From Bacteroidales bacterium (GTDB lineage Bacteria > Bacteroidota > Bacteroidia > Bacteroidales > UBA7960): 64,000 bases of DNA. The translations under genes were made by a program, and so were the position numbers. Location of the stretch: positions 1-64,000 of the forward strand of contig JAAYLH010000092.1 of assembly GCA_012521995.1 (NCBI GenBank). Reading direction: 5' to 3'. Shown piece after piece: positions 1 to 9,639 of this stretch (position 1 is its first letter; every line of letters begins with the position of its first letter). Under the pieces are notes generated by a model that saw only the letters and a list, made by a program, of their open reading frames with translations, was not told the origin of the DNA and did not search any database.

Positions 1-276
1 AATACTTCACAAATCAAAAATGCCTGCCAGCCGGTTTACCCGCCGAAGGAGGGCAGACTGGGTTGATCGTTGATCGCAAATCAAAAGGTTTCGGGTATCG
101 GGTTTCAGGTATCAGGTTTTTGGTAAATCGAAAATCAAAATTCGTTAATCGTTGATCGTAAATCAAAGAATCTTTCTCAACCTCAACCTTAAACTTTGAA
201 CCAGGAACCTTGAACCCTAAACCCGTCTCTTTCTCAACTCCTGAACAAAAAGGGCTGGAGAAAGTCCATCTTTTTT

Positions 277-285
277 TACCTTTGC
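277..285 (+). promoter_or_regulatory. putative Bacteroidota -7 promoter element (TAnnTTTGC) upstream of purF-like gene
   Basis: TACCTTTGC about 20 nt before the ATG at 304. Confidence 0.45.
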
Positions 286-303
286 ATTTTAATATCCCCT
301 CCC

Positions 304-2205
304 ATGAGCGATGCGATCAAGCATGAATGTGGTGTGGTGCTGCTGCGGCTGCTGAAGCCCCTGGAGTACTATGTATCACATTATGGCACAGCCTTTTACG
401 GATTAAACAAGCTTTACCTTTTGATGGAGAAGCAGCACAACCGGGGCCAGGATGGGGCGGGGATGGGTTGCATCAAATTTGGGGTACCTCCCGGTGCGCG
501 TTACATGAATCGCATGCGCAGCAATGACCCCAACCCCATCAAGACCATCTTCGACCAGATCACGGGCAATTTCGCGAAAGCGGGCGATAAACATCCCGAA
601 CGCCTGGCCGATGTGAACTGGCTGAAAAACAACATGGACTTTTTCGGGGAGCTGTACCTGGGGCACCTTCGCTACGGCACCTTTGGCAACAACAGCGTCG
701 ACGCCGTACATCCATTCCTGAGGGAGAACAACTGGATGTCGAAAAACCTGATGATCGCAGGCAACTTCAACCTGACCAATGTGGATGAGCTGTTCGACAG
801 CCTTGTACACATAGGCCAGCATCCCAATGAGACCAGCGATACGGTGACCATCCTTGAAAAAATGGGGCACTTCCTGGACGAGGAAAACGAAGACCTGTAC
901 CGAAAATTCAAGGCAGAAGGCCATACAAAAAAAGCCATTTCGCCGATGATAGCGCGTAACCTCGACTTGCAGAACGTGCTGAAGAAAGCCAGCAAATACT
1001 GGGATGGGGGCTATGTGGTGGCAGGGATGCTGGGGCACGGCGATGCCTTTATTATGCGTGACCCGGCAGGGATACGGCCAGCATTCTATTATCGCAATGA
1101 CGATTTTCTGGTGGCCGCCAGTGAGCGCCCGGCCATTCAAACTGCCTTCAATGTTCCCCTGGAGCTTGTAAAGGAGTTGCAGCCGGGGCATGCCCTGGTG
1201 GTAAAGCGTGACGGGAACACTTCTGAGGTATTGGTTCGGGAGCCCCTGAAAAAAGCCTCCTGCAGCTTTGAACGCATTTATTTCTCGAGGGGAACGGACG
1301 CCGACATCTACATGGAACGTAAACGCCTGGGAAAACAACTGGTGCCTGCCATCCTGAACACAATCAATCACGATCTGGAGAACACAATCTTTTCTTATAT
1401 TCCCAATACAGCCATCAGCGCCTTCTGGGGCATGATGGAGGGGCTAAACAGCTTTTGTGATGAGGTGAAGAAGGAAAGGATACTGGATATGCGCGAGAGG
1501 CTTGATCACGAGAAGCTTGAAAAGATCATGGCCCTGCACCCGCGCGTAGAACAGATCGCGGTGAAGGACGCCAAGCTGCGTACCTTCATTACGGCCGACA
1601 GCGCCCGCGAAGACCTGGTGGCCCACGTATACGACGTTACCTATGGGGTGGTGAAGCGGGGCGAAGACACCCTGGTGGTAATTGACGATAGTATTGTCCG
1701 GGGCACTACTTTGAAAAAAAGCATCATCCGGATGCTGGATCGCCTGGGGCCCAAGAACATCGTCATTGTTTCGTCGGCACCCCAGATCAGGTATCCCGAC
1801 TGCTATGGTATTGATATGGCACGACTGAATGAGTTCATTGCCTTCCGAGCCGCAATAGATCTGCTAAAAGAAACGGGGCAGGCAGGCATCATCAGCGATG
1901 TGTACAAACGATGCAAGGAACAGGAGATGCTTCCCCGCGAAGAGACCACCAACTGCGTGAAGGAGATCTACAGGCCCTTCCGGCCCGAGGAGATTTCGGC
2001 CAAGATCGCCCAGATGCTCCATCCCCCACAGGTTAAGGCCAACATTGAGATCGTGTTCCAGACCATTGAAGACCTGCATACAGCCTGCCCGGGCCATACG
2101 GGCGACTGGTATTTCACGGGCAACTATCCTACCCCGGGGGGAAATAAAGTGGTCAACCGCTCTTTTATCAATTACATTGAGGGGAGGAACGAGCGCGCCT
2201 ATTAG
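304..2205 (+). CDS. amidophosphoribosyltransferase-like protein (class II glutamine amidotransferase + PRTase domain), long 633-aa form
   Basis: ECGVV catalytic-Cys start, HNRGQDGAGMG, GHLRYGT, and PRPP motif VVIDDSIVRGTTLKKS. Confidence 0.85.
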   Translation: MSDAIKHECGVVLLRLLKPLEYYVSHYGTAFYGLNKLYLLMEKQHNRGQDGAGMGCIKFGVPPGARYMNRMRSNDPNPIKTIFDQITGNFAKAGDKHPERLADVNWLKNNMDFFGELYLGHLRYGTFGNNSVDAVHPFLRENNWMSKNLMIAGNFNLTNVDELFDSLVHIGQHPNETSDTVTILEKMGHFLDEENEDLYRKFKAEGHTKKAISPMIARNLDLQNVLKKASKYWDGGYVVAGMLGHGDAFIMRDPAGIRPAFYYRNDDFLVAASERPAIQTAFNVPLELVKELQPGHALVVKRDGNTSEVLVREPLKKASCSFERIYFSRGTDADIYMERKRLGKQLVPAILNTINHDLENTIFSYIPNTAISAFWGMMEGLNSFCDEVKKERILDMRERLDHEKLEKIMALHPRVEQIAVKDAKLRTFITADSAREDLVAHVYDVTYGVVKRGEDTLVVIDDSIVRGTTLKKSIIRMLDRLGPKNIVIVSSAPQIRYPDCYGIDMARLNEFIAFRAAIDLLKETGQAGIISDVYKRCKEQEMLPREETTNCVKEIYRPFRPEEISAKIAQMLHPPQVKANIEIVFQTIEDLHTACPGHTGDWYFTGNYPTPGGNKVVNRSFINYIEGRNERAY

Positions 2206-2375
2206 GTTCAGGTTCGGGGTTCGGGGTTTGAGGTTTGGGGTTAAACGTTTGTAATTCAGGGTTTAAACCTGACTACGGCTGGCAGGTTTTTTGATCTTAG
2301 ATCTTAACCATGCCAACCCGACAACTTGACAACTTCACAACATTTACTGTGAACCAACTTCATACATCAAGTTCA

Positions 2376-3257
2376 ATGCTTCCTTCTATCATTCAAACAG
2401 GGTTACTCCAAATCCTTCAGGAAAAAAACGGGGGTTCGCCAGCCCTGCTGGATGTTCGTTCAGTGGGAGGCGGATGTATCAACGATGCCCAAGTGGTAAA
2501 AACCAATCAGGGATGGTATTTCATTAAATACAACCATGGCAGCCTTTACCCGGGAATGTTTGAGGCAGAGGCACGCGGCCTGAAGATCCTGGAGAAAGCA
2601 GATGCGGTCAGGGTGCCCCAGGTGATTGGAACGGGAATTGCTGGTAAGTATGAATTCCTGATGCTTGAATACCTTGAGAGCGGGCGACAGGAGAAACACT
2701 TCTGGGAGCATTTCGGGCGGGGACTGGCCGGGCTGCACAAGCATGCCGCAAAGCAATTTGGCCTGGATCACGATAACTACATTGGCAGTCTGCCCCAAAG
2801 CAATGCCTTCAGCAATCACTGGAAAGACTTTTTCATTTCCCAAAGGATAGAGCCTCAATTGCGCCTTTCGAGGCAAAGCGGCAAAGCAGACAGCCATCTG
2901 GTCAGCCTTTTTGAGCAATTGTTTGCCCGCCTGGATGCCTTCTTCCCCCAAGAGCCCCCTGCCCTGTTGCACGGCGACCTGTGGAGCGGAAATTACCTGC
3001 CAGGCCCCGATGGAGAAGCTGTCATCATTGACCCCGCCGTATATTACGGCCACCGCTATATGGACTTGGGCATGACCAGGTTGTTTGGAGGCTTCAGCCC
3101 TGAATTTTACATGGCCTACCAGGAGGAATACCCACTGGAGAGCCACTGGAAGGAAGGGCTGGAGATTGCCAACCTTTACCCCCTGATGGTCCACCTGAAC
3201 CTCTTTGGAGGAGGCTATCCGGGCAGCGTCAGGCAAGTCTTGAAAAAGTATTCCTGA
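2376..3257 (+). CDS. fructosamine kinase / ketosamine-3-kinase family protein
   Basis: LLHGDLWSGNYL, IIDPAVYYGHRYMDLGMTRLFGGF motifs; the ATG at 2376 (MLPSI) is a more plausible start than 2310. Confidence 0.85.
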   Translation: MLPSIIQTGLLQILQEKNGGSPALLDVRSVGGGCINDAQVVKTNQGWYFIKYNHGSLYPGMFEAEARGLKILEKADAVRVPQVIGTGIAGKYEFLMLEYLESGRQEKHFWEHFGRGLAGLHKHAAKQFGLDHDNYIGSLPQSNAFSNHWKDFFISQRIEPQLRLSRQSGKADSHLVSLFEQLFARLDAFFPQEPPALLHGDLWSGNYLPGPDGEAVIIDPAVYYGHRYMDLGMTRLFGGFSPEFYMAYQEEYPLESHWKEGLEIANLYPLMVHLNLFGGGYPGSVRQVLKKYS

Positions 3258-3298
3258 TCAGCCTGTTTTTCGGGTCTTTTAAATAAAAATAATCATTA

Positions 3299-3504
3299 GT
3301 GTCCGGTTAAAATTACGAGATACTCCGCTACGCTCAGTATGACAAGCACTTTGAGAAATTTAGGGATTGGAGGGGTTGGTTGGGGCTTCGCCCCAACCAA
3401 CCCCTCCAATCCACACTTTTATAAACCGTAAAAGACTGTAATTCTGAGCGTAACGGAGTGAAGCGAAGAACCTCGTAATCAAAATAATATTTTATAGGAC
3501 AATA
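3299..3504. repeat. MITE-like composite inverted-repeat element
   Basis: Imperfect terminal inverted repeats (GTCCGGTTAAAATTACGAGA... / ...CCTCGTAATCAAAATAATATTTTATAGGAC) with TCTGAGCGTAACGGAG-type arms flanking a perfect 23-bp hairpin. Confidence 0.6.
3364..3412. repeat. perfect 23-bp inverted repeat with 3-nt loop
   Basis: GGATTGGAGGGGTTGGTTGGGGC-TTC-GCCCCAACCAACCCCTCCAATCC. Confidence 0.95.
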
Positions 3505-3588
3505 GTGAAAAATAATATTTCTTAACTTTATGGGATAAGTTTGAACCCTAATTTCCCACGCGGCTGAAAAGTCATTAATTCCAAGGCC

Positions 3589-6192
3589 ATGAAAAAACGC
3601 TCTACTCTTTTGTTTTCCCTGTTATTTGTTAGCCTGGGCCTGATGGCCCAGATTACCGGCCCACGCAATATCCCATCGGAGCATTATCCTAACCTGGCGG
3701 TCGCTGCTGACTCCCTCAATCAATACGGTACCGCCTCAGGAGGAGTCACTTTTATCCTTGCAGGCGATGCCGTTTTCGATCACAGTGCGCCCATCTCTTT
3801 TACCGCTACGGGCACTGCTACGGCTCCCATCGTCTTTGAATGGGATGGCACAGGTGCACGGCCCATTCTGAATATTTCAGGCACCACCGACAACGGTGAA
3901 GGCGGTCTTACCTTCTCGGGCAGTGATTACATCACCGTTGACGGCCTCGATATCCGCAACCCCGACGGGCTGCTGGAAAGCGGTATTGTCTTTCAAAATG
4001 CCTCTGCTACAGACGGTTGCCACTTCAACCTGGTCAGAAATACCCACATCACCCTTGATAAGACCAATCCAAATCAAACCCAGGGCGTCATGCTGAATGC
4101 CCTGACCGCCCCCACAAGCATTGAAGGCGCCATGAACAACAACCATTTTATCGACAACGTCATCAGCAATGCTGCCTTTGGCTATTATCTTGAGGGCAAT
4201 ACAAGCACCACCGAGCTGATGAGTTTCGGAAACCTTGTGGGAAGCACAGAATCGGGCGAAAGCCTTATTGACGACATTGTATTTTGCGGGGTCTATTTCC
4301 GCAGCCAGAACGGGGGTACCGTTCACGGCACCACCATCAGCAATATGGTCCGCATCGGCGATGGAACCACCGCCCCGGCAGCCATTTCCACCACCAGCGG
4401 AAATCCTTCAGCCATCCTGACCTTTCCCTTCAATATTTTCGACAACACAATCCTGGAGGCCCATTCCTCCTTCACCAGCATTTTCGGGATGTACATCAAT
4501 GCCCGCAAGTCGGTCCATAACATTTACAACAACACCCTGCATAACATCACCGCCACGGGTGGGGGCAACAATACTGCCACGGGGATTATGCTGTTTGCCA
4601 CCGATGTCGAGGCCAATATTTACAACAATATGATCAGTGGCGTTGCTGCCCCATCTTCTGAATTGTCGACGGCCCCCGTCAGCAAAGGCATTGAAATCCG
4701 TACGTTTGCCTCAGCCCATGTTTACCACAATTCCGTCAGGCTCGAATATGATGCCCTGAGTACGATCCACCATTCGGCTGCTTTTTACCTCAATAACAGC
4801 TCAAGCACCGTTGATCTGCGCAACAATATTTTCGTGAACCTTGCCAATCCTTCTCTTGGTGGAACGGGCTATATGGCTGCCTTCTTCAAAAGCACCAACA
4901 CCTTTTCCAATCTGAGCGCCACCACCGACAACAATGTCTATTATGCCGGGTCTGCAGGTCCCGCCAATCTGTTGTTTTACGGGCATAATTCAAGCGCCCC
5001 CCTTATAGCCCAGACCCTGGAGGAATACCAGCTTGCCGCAGCTACGATTGACCAGAACAGCTACACAGAAAACGTTCCTTTCCTGGGGGCTGATGAGCTG
5101 CACATCGATCCCCTTGCCAATAGTATTGTACGGGGCAATGCACTGCCCGTCACCGACCCCATTGTCGTGGATTTTGATATTGACGGCTTTATCCGCGACC
5201 CTGAAACCCCCGATATCGGCGCCCAGGAGTTGCCCGAAATCACCTTGCTCCTTGCACAGAACCCCTATCCCGAAAACAATGCTGAAGAAGTTTCCGTCAA
5301 TCTCGTGTACTTCGGGTGGGAATACCTCAACGAGCCCAATACCCTTGAGCCTGCAGGATTTCATCTGATGCTGGCCACTGATGCCGCTTTTGAAAATCCC
5401 CTGGACCTCTTTGAGCCCTGGATTCCTTATGTCAGCGGGCAGGAGGAATACATCTACAGCCTGCCCGAAACCCCCATCCTTGATTTTGAAACCACCTATT
5501 ACTGGCAAATCATCCCCTCGCTTAACCAGGAGGTGATTCCCGAAGAACCGGGAGCTGACACCTGGATCTTCACCACCGAAACAGAAACCTTCCCCTATCC
5601 CCTGGCGGCCTTCAACCCGCTGCCTGCAGATGAAGCCACCGATGTGGAATCAGATCTTACGGAGTTATCCTGGGAGTATGACCACGATCCCCTCTATGCT
5701 TTGCCTGCTGGCTTCCACGTATATATGGGCCAAACCGAAGCCCCTGGGGAAGAAGACCTGATTGGATGGGCTGAATTTATTGAAGAAAAGACCATCTATA
5801 CATTCACCTTCTCCGATGGCAGTGAACTCCTCCCCTATGAGTCTGCCTGGTACTGGAAGATCGTCCCCACGGCAGACCAGGATAATGGCCCAATGGCCCC
5901 GGATGCCGTAGTGTGGTCCTTTACAGTGGAGTCGGATCCCTATGTGGGCATTGACGATCCCCTGGCCGGCAAGCCGGTGTTCTACCCCAACCCCGCTCAA
6001 GATCGCCTGAATGTTCAGGTGAAAGAGGCGGGCATCCTTAAGATTTTTGACATCACCGGGAAGAAACTCGCTGAAATGAATGTGGCAGCAGGCTTGAATA
6101 CCATTGACCTGAACGGTTTCCCGAAAGGGATACTCCTGATGCAAGTGGTCAGCGGCAGGGAAGTGATCACCCACAAGGTCAGCCGCCGTTAG
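3589..6192 (+). CDS. secreted right-handed beta-helix-like protein with T9SS C-terminal sorting domain
   Basis: Signal peptide MKKRSTLLFSLLFVSLGLMAQ; repeated NIYNN/VYHNS-type turns; C-term VFYPNPAQDRLNVQ...GKKLAEMNV...FPKGILLMQV. Confidence 0.8.
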   Translation: MKKRSTLLFSLLFVSLGLMAQITGPRNIPSEHYPNLAVAADSLNQYGTASGGVTFILAGDAVFDHSAPISFTATGTATAPIVFEWDGTGARPILNISGTTDNGEGGLTFSGSDYITVDGLDIRNPDGLLESGIVFQNASATDGCHFNLVRNTHITLDKTNPNQTQGVMLNALTAPTSIEGAMNNNHFIDNVISNAAFGYYLEGNTSTTELMSFGNLVGSTESGESLIDDIVFCGVYFRSQNGGTVHGTTISNMVRIGDGTTAPAAISTTSGNPSAILTFPFNIFDNTILEAHSSFTSIFGMYINARKSVHNIYNNTLHNITATGGGNNTATGIMLFATDVEANIYNNMISGVAAPSSELSTAPVSKGIEIRTFASAHVYHNSVRLEYDALSTIHHSAAFYLNNSSSTVDLRNNIFVNLANPSLGGTGYMAAFFKSTNTFSNLSATTDNNVYYAGSAGPANLLFYGHNSSAPLIAQTLEEYQLAAATIDQNSYTENVPFLGADELHIDPLANSIVRGNALPVTDPIVVDFDIDGFIRDPETPDIGAQELPEITLLLAQNPYPENNAEEVSVNLVYFGWEYLNEPNTLEPAGFHLMLATDAAFENPLDLFEPWIPYVSGQEEYIYSLPETPILDFETTYYWQIIPSLNQEVIPEEPGADTWIFTTETETFPYPLAAFNPLPADEATDVESDLTELSWEYDHDPLYALPAGFHVYMGQTEAPGEEDLIGWAEFIEEKTIYTFTFSDGSELLPYESAWYWKIVPTADQDNGPMAPDAVVWSFTVESDPYVGIDDPLAGKPVFYPNPAQDRLNVQVKEAGILKIFDITGKKLAEMNVAAGLNTIDLNGFPKGILLMQVVSGREVITHKVSRR

Positions 6193-6838
6193 GCTCCTGT
6201 TTCTGACCCGTTTCGCTGAGGCGAAACCATACATAGCGTTCATTCTGGCCGATCTCAACAAGGCCGGCGCTGATCATATTGACAAGAATATTCTCGGCCT
6301 TGTATCGCGGTATATCGGCTAGTTTTGAGAACTTGTTCAGGGTGATGAAGGGATGGGCATTGAGATAAGACATCAGGATACGCTCATTATCTGAGTATTT
6401 TATCACTATACCCCGCTCACTGCTTTGCCGCTTCCAGAGCTTGATCTGCAAAGGTGTGGCAAGGATGTTCTGGTCGCCTACCCTCACATAGGCCATCCAG
6501 CGGTCTTCTTCTGTCAGCACAAAGGCAGGCTTCACCTTCAGGGCAGGCACATCAATCTCGAGCACCTGCTTGCCGTCGATGTTCCAGGGGCGGAAGGCAA
6601 AGTCGATCTCGGGCTTGCAATACATGCCTGCAGCGGCTTCTATCATATGATACTCCTCGTCGGTGCGCACCCCTGCAATGACCCCGTTGTCCTTCACCCC
6701 GATAAGCAGCTTCCCCCCGTCAGTATTGGCAAAAGCCACCAACGTACGGGCAATCTTACGGCTGTCATTCACCTGGAATTTGAAATCGAGCTGTTGATGC
6801 TCGCCCTGGGCAATGAGGTTATGGATATAACGGGACAT
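6179..6838 (-). CDS. AlbA_2/Schlafen-type putative DNA-binding protein with C-terminal winged-helix-like region
   Basis: EHQQLDFKFQVNDSRKIARTLVAFANTDGGKLLIGVKDNG motif; start at MSRYIHN (6838). Confidence 0.75.
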   Translation of the reverse strand: MSRYIHNLIAQGEHQQLDFKFQVNDSRKIARTLVAFANTDGGKLLIGVKDNGVIAGVRTDEEYHMIEAAAGMYCKPEIDFAFRPWNIDGKQVLEIDVPALKVKPAFVLTEEDRWMAYVRVGDQNILATPLQIKLWKRQSSERGIVIKYSDNERILMSYLNAHPFITLNKFSKLADIPRYKAENILVNMISAGLVEIGQNERYVWFRLSETGQKQEPNGG

Positions 6839-6963
6839 GGAGCAGTTCAAAGTTAGGGGTTCAAGGTAGAGGTTGAGGTTAAGAATATGCGGTCACTTAT
6901 TAAAATGGGAAGATAAAAAAAGAAACCACCAGACTTCCCATTGAATAAAAAAGAGTAAAAAAA

Positions 6964-7536
6964 TTATGCGCGATGTCCTTCACCGAGTTTAAATTCCTCC
7001 ACGATCTTATATAAGGGACCCTGTGGGCGTAGAAAGCTTTCCATAAGGTAGAAGGACCCTGTAGGGACTTTTGCAAATTTCTGACCGTTAAATTCGCTTT
7101 CCAGGGCACGCAGGCCAAGGGTGTCCTGAATGTATTTGATGCGTCCGATGGTCAGGTGGGGTGAAAAGAACTTTCTGTCGGGCTCATACCCGAGGGGCGA
7201 CAGGAAATGGTTAAGGCTGTGGTACAGGTCTTCCAGGGTTTTGCTGTTGCGAATGCCCAGCCAGATCACATTGGGCTGGCGGGTACTGCCAAAGGTGCCG
7301 CAGCCTTCCACCGAAAAGGAGAAGGGCGGGAAGTTGGCGGCGCCCAGGTGCAAAGCTTCCATAATGCCATCCACCTGTTCATTGGGCGTATCGCCGAAGA
7401 ATTTAAGCGTAAGGTGCAGGTTTTGAGGCGATACCCAGTTTACCCTGGCCTCGCTCAGTTCTTGTCTGAAAGCCTCCATTGCCTTTTCCAGGGCATCGTT
7501 CAGGGGCACTTTCACGGCACAGAAAAGTCGTCTCAT
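6964..7536 (-). CDS. thpR: RNA 2',3'-cyclic phosphodiesterase (2H phosphoesterase)
   Basis: MRRLFCAVKVP, NLHLTLKFFGD and PHLTIGRIK HxT motifs. Confidence 0.88.
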   Translation of the reverse strand: MRRLFCAVKVPLNDALEKAMEAFRQELSEARVNWVSPQNLHLTLKFFGDTPNEQVDGIMEALHLGAANFPPFSFSVEGCGTFGSTRQPNVIWLGIRNSKTLEDLYHSLNHFLSPLGYEPDRKFFSPHLTIGRIKYIQDTLGLRALESEFNGQKFAKVPTGSFYLMESFLRPQGPLYKIVEEFKLGEGHRA

Positions 7537-7577
7537 ATTTGCAAGAAATTTTATTTGGTCAATTCGCGAAAACCGAT

Positions 7578-7586
7578 TAATTTTGC
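7578..7586 (+). promoter_or_regulatory. putative TAnnTTTGC promoter element of tRNA-Ala
   Basis: TAATTTTGC 12 nt upstream of the tRNA 5' end. Confidence 0.45.
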
Positions 7587-7597
7587 AAACTACAAAA

Positions 7598-7671
7598 GGG
7601 GAATTAGCTCAGTTGGCTAGAGCGTTTGGCTGGCAGCCAAGAGGTCATCGGTTCGAGCCCGATATTCTCCA
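7598..7671 (+). tRNA. tRNA-Ala (anticodon GGC)
   Basis: Cloverleaf folds by hand: GGGGAAT/ATTCTCC acceptor with G3-U70, loop CTGGCAG, TTCGAGC T-loop. Confidence 0.95.
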
Positions 7672-7675
7672 CCCA

Positions 7676-7708
7676 AACCCGGCTCCTGAAAGAGGCCGGG
7701 TTTTTTTT
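7676..7708 (+). terminator. Rho-independent terminator after tRNA-Ala
   Basis: CCCGGC...GCCGGG stem followed by T8. Confidence 0.85.
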
Positions 7709-9080
7709 ATTGTTGCTCCTTCCAGAGGTCGTGAAAGGACTTGGGCGCCATTTTGGGCAGCTCACGCCGCTTGCCCCACGATTTTCCAAAGAAAATCTGC
7801 ATCCCCATATTCTTCAGGCCCGGCTTCACCATATTAAGCCATTTACGCTTTCCCATAAATGTTTTAAAAGCACGCATGCCCCATTTTTCCCATGGGGTAT
7901 TCAGGCCTTCGCGCACGCTGAGGTTACGGTTGTTCAGCAGTTGTTGGTGTAGGTCAATGTTTACGGGGCAAACCTCAGTGCATTTCCCGCAAAGGCTGGA
8001 GGCAAATGAGAGGTGATTGTATTCGGCCAGTCCGCGCATATGAGGAGCGATAACGGCGCCAATGGGTCCTGAATAGACGTTTCCGTAGGCGTGGCCGCCA
8101 ATGTTGTGGTATATGGGGCAGGCGTTCAGGCAAGCCCCGCATCGAATACACGACAAGGCCCTGCGTTGGGGAACGCTCGAAAGCAATTGTGTCCGTCCAT
8201 TGTCGACCAATACTACATACATCTGGCTGGGGCCATCGCCCTCATCCTTTCGGCGGGGCCCGCTCACCAACGAATTGTAGACCGTCACCTGCTGACCTGT
8301 CCCGTGGGTGGCCAACAAAGGCCAGAAAAGATCAAGGTCATCCAGTGAGGGGATAATCTTGTCAATGCCCGTCACCACTACATGTACAGGGGGCATGCTC
8401 ATGGCCAATACCCCATTGCCTTCGTTCTCGGTAAGCGCCACAGCTCCTGTGCCCGCCACCAGGAAATTGGCCCCTGTGATCCCGGCCTGTGCCTTTTCAA
8501 ACTGCTCACGAAGCGTGGTACGAACAAATGCCGTGATCTGGGCGGGCGTGGAATCTTCAGGCAGACCGAACTTCTCGTGAAAGATCTTCGACACATCAGC
8601 AGCCGAACGATGCATGATGGGCGTAATGATGTGATAGGGCTTATCATTGCTCAGCTGAACTATGTATTCGCCCAGGTCGGTCTCAATGGTTTCAATGCCG
8701 TTCTTTTCAAGGAATTCGGTGAGCCCAATTTCCTCGGTAACCATCGATTTCGACTTAACCACCAGCTTTACGTAATTCCTTTCGAGCACTTCCAACACAG
8801 CCTTGCATGCCTCTTCAGAATCCTGCGCCCATAGCACCTTTCCCCCGTGACGCCCGAAATGATGCTCAAAATCTTTCAGCAGATCCTCCAGGTTTTCCAT
8901 GGCACGATAGCGCTTCATGGCAGCCCTTCGCCGAGCAAGCTCAAGATTGCTGTACTGTTTTTTTCCCTGGACTACCGCTTGATTATACTTCCCTATATTA
9001 TGGGCAAGGGTAGCTCTGTGAGCCAGGTCGAAGGCCTTTTTTTCGCTGTCGACAAGAAATTTTTCGTGCGTCAAAGTCAT
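7707..9080 (-). CDS. lutB: LutB/LldF-type iron-sulfur lactate utilization protein
   Basis: LUD domain plus ferredoxin motifs CIRCGACLNACPIYHNIGGHAYG and CGKCTEVCPVNIDL. Confidence 0.88.
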   Translation of the reverse strand: MTLTHEKFLVDSEKKAFDLAHRATLAHNIGKYNQAVVQGKKQYSNLELARRRAAMKRYRAMENLEDLLKDFEHHFGRHGGKVLWAQDSEEACKAVLEVLERNYVKLVVKSKSMVTEEIGLTEFLEKNGIETIETDLGEYIVQLSNDKPYHIITPIMHRSAADVSKIFHEKFGLPEDSTPAQITAFVRTTLREQFEKAQAGITGANFLVAGTGAVALTENEGNGVLAMSMPPVHVVVTGIDKIIPSLDDLDLFWPLLATHGTGQQVTVYNSLVSGPRRKDEGDGPSQMYVVLVDNGRTQLLSSVPQRRALSCIRCGACLNACPIYHNIGGHAYGNVYSGPIGAVIAPHMRGLAEYNHLSFASSLCGKCTEVCPVNIDLHQQLLNNRNLSVREGLNTPWEKWGMRAFKTFMGKRKWLNMVKPGLKNMGMQIFFGKSWGKRRELPKMAPKSFHDLWKEQQ

Positions 9081-9116
9081 TGAAAACCAAATATTTTAAG
9101 CTTGATGAATGGCTTG

Positions 9117-9626
9117 TTAAAGCTCGTCGTCAGCCATGTCTTCCATATCTTCATTTTCCTGGTCGAAGTCGTCATTTTCGTCCTTCCAGGCAATTTTATT
9201 GATCCGTCGCGAATGACGACCGCCTTCAAAGTCGGTTTTCAGAAAAATGTCGGCAATTTGCAGGGCAGTTTCTTCCGAGATAAAGCGTGCAGGTAAGGCC
9301 AGCACATTGGCATTGTTGTGCAGGCGCGCAAGCCTCCCGATCTCCACTTTCCAGCACAGGGCCGAACGAATCCCCTGATGCTTGTTGGCGGTCATATTTA
9401 CTCCATTCCCGCTGCCACAGATCACAATCCCGAAATCATGCTCCCCCGCTTCTATGGCCGAAGCAAGCGGATGCACCGCATCAGCATAGTCGGAACTCTC
9501 CTCCGAATGCGTTCCGAAATCCTTTATTTTACAGCCCTTCTCAACTAAAAAAGGGATCAGGCGTTGCTTCAGCAAAAATCCGGCATGATCACATCCGAGG
9601 GCTATCCTCAAGCCATTTGTTACCAT
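9117..9626 (-). CDS. rpiB: ribose 5-phosphate isomerase B
   Basis: IALGCDHAGFLLK, DYADAVHPLA, GIVICGSGNGVNMTANK. Confidence 0.92.
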   Translation of the reverse strand: MVTNGLRIALGCDHAGFLLKQRLIPFLVEKGCKIKDFGTHSEESSDYADAVHPLASAIEAGEHDFGIVICGSGNGVNMTANKHQGIRSALCWKVEIGRLARLHNNANVLALPARFISEETALQIADIFLKTDFEGGRHSRRINKIAWKDENDDFDQENEDMEDMADDEL

Positions 9627-9639
9627 TGTTAATAAAGTT

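Noticed and set aside
403-1371. 322-aa minus-strand ORF
   Set aside because: Antisense shadow of the PurF-like gene; no recognisable motifs, codon pattern explained by the sense gene.
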